This document shows, piece by piece, positions 60,577 through 64,000 of a DNA stretch of 64,000 nt. The DNA comes from Osedax fenrisi. Lineage: Eukaryota > Annelida > Polychaeta > Sabellida > Siboglinidae. The stretch is from NCBI GenBank assembly GCA_964019155.1, contig OZ025240.1, positions 84,704,537 to 84,768,536 on the forward strand. The letters are read 5' to 3'. The notes beneath the pieces are model-generated. The model worked only from the letters and a program-made list of their open reading frames with translations, was not told the origin of the DNA and did not search any database. The first letter of the stretch is position 1, and each line of letters opens with the position of its first letter. A program made the position numbers and the translations under genes.

Positions 60577-61035
60577 ATTGGACCTTCCATAAGTAATACG
60601 GTAGGACGACCATATGCGAGGAACAGTGGAGGAGAATGCGCGATTACTAAATCCGTTAAAGAAAGTATTGCTCTTCAACAGAATTGCATCAGACGTTCGA
60701 ATCTGCTTCAGTATGCAACGACGTTTCAGTTGATTATATAGATAGTCAGGCTTACCTAGGAATAAAGATGTATGAGCTAAATAGAGTAAACGATGTTTGC
60801 ATCGCTTTCTAAATAATAGTCATTTAAGATTATGTTGGTGTTCATCTGTTTTCAAATGTTCACTACGATTGATATTATAAATAAGGCGTATAGAAGGGCG
60901 AATAATTATATCAATCTTTTTGATCTCTATATTTTTTAAGTCACTAAATAATAATCAGCAATAATCAATTCTGGATAATACTAGAGCATTAATAAGTAGC
61001 TTAGTAATACGCTCAGAGTAATAGACTCTATAGAG

Positions 61036-61037
<2 letters not shown>
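60577..61037 (-). pseudogene. Inverted LINE 3' fragment
   Basis: Its reverse complement matches the 3' coding end of the plus-strand LINE (59930-60190) through GGTCGTCCTACCGTATTAC-like, ACGTCTGATGCAATT and AGTCAGGCTTAC blocks. It retains about 200 bases missing from the plus copy, which encode RPSIRLIYNI and HLKTDEHQHNL. It is truncated at both ends. Confidence 0.8.
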
Positions 61038-61042
<5 letters not shown>

Positions 61043-61074
<32 letters not shown>

Positions 61075-61098
61075 ACAAAGCCCAATAGGTGTAGGTAT

Positions 61099-61139
<41 letters not shown>

Positions 61140-61140
61140 A
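61043..61140. repeat. Two (TA)n tracts and a short (CA)n tract
   Basis: TA runs lie at about 61039-61071 and 61104-61128, followed by ACACACACA. Confidence 0.9.
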
Positions 61141-61320
61141 ACTCACACACATATATATTTAAATGGTTATATATATACAGAAATCATATAATACAAATTA
61201 GTTATCTTTCTAAAGTACTATTTTATCTAGGTAATTTAATGTGGACACCTTAATAATTTAAATTAGAAGAACTAAAATGTTGAACACCTAAAAACCTCTT
61301 GAATATATTAAGATTAGATG

Positions 61321-61464
61321 CGCTGCAGCAGGGGGGATGGGGGGATATTCCCCCCACTTTAAAATATAAGAGGATCTCCTATGTATTGGTCCCCCCAACT
61401 TTTACCACAACATTTATGTTGATTGGTTGGTCCCATCTACATACAAAATCTTTCCAGCGCCTCC
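61321..61464 (-). mobile_element. 145-bp MITE family, copy 3 (reverse)
   Basis: Read on the plus strand it starts CGCTGCAGCAGGGGGGATGG and ends CTTTCCAGCGCCTCC. This is the reverse complement of the family at 7979 and 14003, including ACTTTTACCACAACATTTAT. Confidence 0.78.
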
Positions 61465-62208
61465 AATTAAGATGCATCTATATTAAACAAATTATCGAAT
61501 TAAGAATAATATTTATAAAGTTATACAACATTATCTAACAATGGCCACATGCCCATATGTCATCTATTGTACCACTATGGACACAACATAAAGTAGGCCG
61601 ATATACAGTTTCCGTTTATAGTAATCCAGTTCTGACGTAGCGTATCTTTTACATAGAGTCACGTGATGAACAGTAAGAGGTACGTCGTTCCTCTTACTGC
61701 TCATCACGTTATACATCGTATTGGTGTTTTGATGAACTATCCCATTAAAGGGGGTATCCCACTACCAGTATTTCCGAAAATAATGACGGAAATGTTTGTT
61801 AGAAAAGGATTTTAGAAATCAATATACCTTTACTATTTCGTTTTTAAATCTGAAATAAAATCAATGTTGATTAAGGTTATAAATGTGTGACCTTAAGGTT
61901 ATAAATGTCTGACCTCGAGGTTATAAATGTGTAAATAGGTGTGTAACCTATAGGTGGTTATCATTTATTATATATTATATGATATAATATAATATCAACA
62001 ATAGTTAATCAATCAGTTAATTAATAAATAAAATGCAGTTTATATATATATAATACAACGAATAAGAAAAATTAAGTTATTTATTATAATTCACGCCTAC
62101 ATTCTCAGATATATAATACTTTTCACGAAGTTCACTCGTCATATATGTCACGTACTGCGCGTGGTACGCGTTATGCCACGCCTCCTCTGCGAAGTTACGC
62201 CACGCCCA
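61465..62208. other. Intergenic region with hairpin and GGGTATCC-family fragment
   Basis: Arms 61661-61680 and 61690-61709 (ACGTGATGAACAGTAAGAGG, one mismatch) form a hairpin. GGGGGTATCCCACTACCAGT at about 61748 starts a truncated GGGTATCC-family copy. GGTTATAAATGTGTGACCT recurs in tandem at 61878-61930. No exon is seen before 62209. Confidence 0.6.
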
Positions 62209-62324
62209 CTATCTGGTCATGATGCACTCTTCTCCGATGTTGGCGATCTTGAAGGCGAAGAATTCATCGCGAGTCGGTTTGGGGAGTCCCGTCTTCATCA
62301 TCAGCTCGCAGAACACGTCGTAGT
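62209..62324 (-). CDS. Terminal exon of an unidentified minus-strand gene
   Basis: Read on the minus strand, ATACAG|AC opens a GC-rich frame of 37 codons, YDVFCELMMKTGLPKPTRDE and on to IANIGEECIMTR, ending in TAG. It has a good acceptor, codon-biased third positions and amphipathic, globular-looking composition, unlike the surrounding repeats. I do not recognise the family. No upstream exon could be supported between 62325 and 64000, so the rest of the gene may lie beyond the window or may be lost. Confidence 0.6.
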
Positions 62325-64000
62325 CTGTATACGTGTGTGTGTGTGTGCGAATATGAGTCATCGATATAAAGAAAGTAACTTAAATAATACTTAATAACTG
62401 TCATTATATCGATGGTATGAGTGCGTGCGTGGTTATTTGTGTGATGTTAGAAGAATACTGTTAGTATGTGCAAAGATGTTGCGAAGAAATTTCCTTCGGA
62501 AAATCGTAGGTAGGTATATGTGTAATTGTATGTTAAAGTGGACCGCATCACCGGTACGAGCGCATTGTTCCAGAGTTTACATGTAAAACATAGGGAAAGG
62601 GCTATTTTTAGTGAAATAAATCTTATAGAAATATGTACACTACAAAATAATCAATAATAATTATTATGTCACTAAGTAATATTGATGTATACTATAAATG
62701 TTATAAAACACGCGCGTGGGTGTGCGTATGTGTGTATGTGTGTATACACATATATATATATATATATACAGGGCCGGCTTAAGGGGGGGGGGGCAAACCG
62801 GGCAATTGCCCGGGGCCCCACATTTTGGGGGGCCCATAAATTATTTGAGAAACATTTTTTTTACTATTTATATAAAAAAAACATTTTTAACTGTATTTTT
62901 TTTATATATTATTAATTCTAATTAAATAAATAAAAACGATATTATAAATTAATTAAATAAGAGTCATTTAGGCCGATTTGAAAAGTGAATTTTACAAAAT
63001 TTCTATAATAAACGAAGATAAGGTGGAAACAGGTACATGAAGATGTGGAGCATATGCTAATAGTGATAAACATAGATCATCTCACACATCTATGCTTGTC
63101 AGATAAAATAGTATGAAACGGATTGATAAATAATTGTTTGTTAAACTAGAAAGTGATAGGATGATAATGATAATCCTAAATGATAAACATATTACCCTTT
63201 TTTACCCAATTTAAGGGAATATTAACTATAGTTCAATCTTAACAATTTATATTTCTATAATTAGTTTACGAAAAAAAAGTATACTTCTTTATATTAAAAT
63301 TAAATATGAGATATATATTAAGATATATTTTAACTATGATTTCTGATGTTTGTAAAGGATTATATTGATTATAAATTACTAAAAAAAAACTATATTCTAT
63401 ATAGATTTAAAATTTGTATAGTAGGTAGGTATGTAAGTAATAGTATGTAGTAGTATGTAATAGTATGTATAGTATGTATTAAAACTAATTATATATTTTC
63501 AAAATAATTGTTCTCAAAAGAATTTTCTCTATCTACTTCTCGTATTAATAAAAGGTGTATCTTCTCATAGAGTATATATTATTATAATTGTGTTAGTGTA
63601 AATAATATATATATATATATATAAAATAGTTTTAATTTAAATAGGAATATTCTGCTTTATAGTATTTTAAATAATGATTATTGATGAAAGGGAACTCTCT
63701 ACATAACATTTTCAACAGACTATTATTAGAGAAAGAAATTATATTTATATTTATTGAAACAGATATTATTTATAAATATATATATAATCTAAATATAATA
63801 CTAAAGGCATTTTTGATATTATCCAACTAGTACTAACAATTGAATGTTTAGATCACCCTCGTCTATATATTTATATATAAATACACACAATGACGATATT
63901 ATTATTTGAGAACAGGTGATAAGTTATCACTGATAACTTAATAATTGAAAAAATATAAAATTTAAAATATTATATTATATATCAGTGTACTCAATTCCAG
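62325..64000. other. AT-rich region without a supported gene
   Basis: It includes CATCGATATAAAGAAAGT at 62359-62376 (the MITE terminus seen at 6744), a (TA)n tract near 62751 and the hAT-type end at 62769. From about 62900 to the end it is AT-rich with GTATGTAGTA-type short repeats at 63420-63480. A weak GC-rich minus-strand frame lies near 62540-62580 but has no splice context. Confidence 0.5.
62769..62840. mobile_element. Solitary hAT-type element terminus
   Basis: CAGGGCCGGCTTAAGG, a G run, and GGGCAATTGCCCGGGGCCCC form the kind of terminus seen in widespread animal hAT MITEs. No matching CCGGCCCTG end was found within the window, so the element is truncated or its other end lies outside. 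Confidence 0.55.

Noticed and set aside
62682..62925. Two overlapping 69-77-codon frames
   Set aside because: They read through a (TA)n tract and the hAT-type terminus.

Overview
This is an AT-rich eukaryotic window with GT-AG introns, long (TA)n tracts and many small DNA transposons. The main gene encodes a homologue of the animal kinetochore protein CENP-F, so the source is most likely an invertebrate metazoan. I cannot name the species.

Bases 1-9600 carry no convincing gene. They hold a 1.5-kb non-autonomous hAT-like element with an exact 8-bp target duplication, repeats with GGGTATCCCACTA ends, nested inverted-repeat elements at 6557-7344 and 8441-8985, a 145-bp MITE and several perfect palindromes.

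Bases 9616-57192 are best read as one plus-strand gene of about 40 exons. Its N-terminus (MSWASSEWKDGL, running into KQKEKQEMER) aligns without gaps to the start of vertebrate CENP-F. A later exon carries TPLTP followed by SKCEDL, as CENP-F carries TPLTP and SKYEDL. The last exon is basic and ends in the CAAX-type tetrapeptide CTIQ, where human CENP-F ends in the farnesylated CKVQ. The predicted protein is about 3,900 residues, nearly all coiled coil. The 5' exons (9.6-19.2 kb) are GC-rich and diverse. A 6.5-kb gap follows in which the reading phase does not close, so an exon is missing or the locus is two genes.

Between 27190 and 45258 lie 21 tandem copies of one phase-0 coiled-coil exon, in two length classes (327 and 264 nt). 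They are duplicated with their introns in single units and higher-order blocks and encode about 2,205 residues. This recent intragenic exon array is the most unusual feature of the window. Diverged coiled-coil exons follow, then a Ser/Lys/Asp-rich C-terminal exon (51698-52633), and two short last exons at 53926 and 57094.

The large introns hold a piggyBac-like MITE with TTAA duplications (47743-48773), a second hAT-like element with an exact 8-bp duplication (54171-55491), inverted-repeat elements, a SINE-like repeat and minisatellites abutting splice acceptors.

Beyond the gene lie a decayed CR1/L2-type LINE (about 57875-60400), an inverted fragment of a second copy, a perfect 25-bp hairpin between them, a GC-rich minus-strand terminal exon of an unidentified gene (62209-62324) and one hAT-type terminus (62769).
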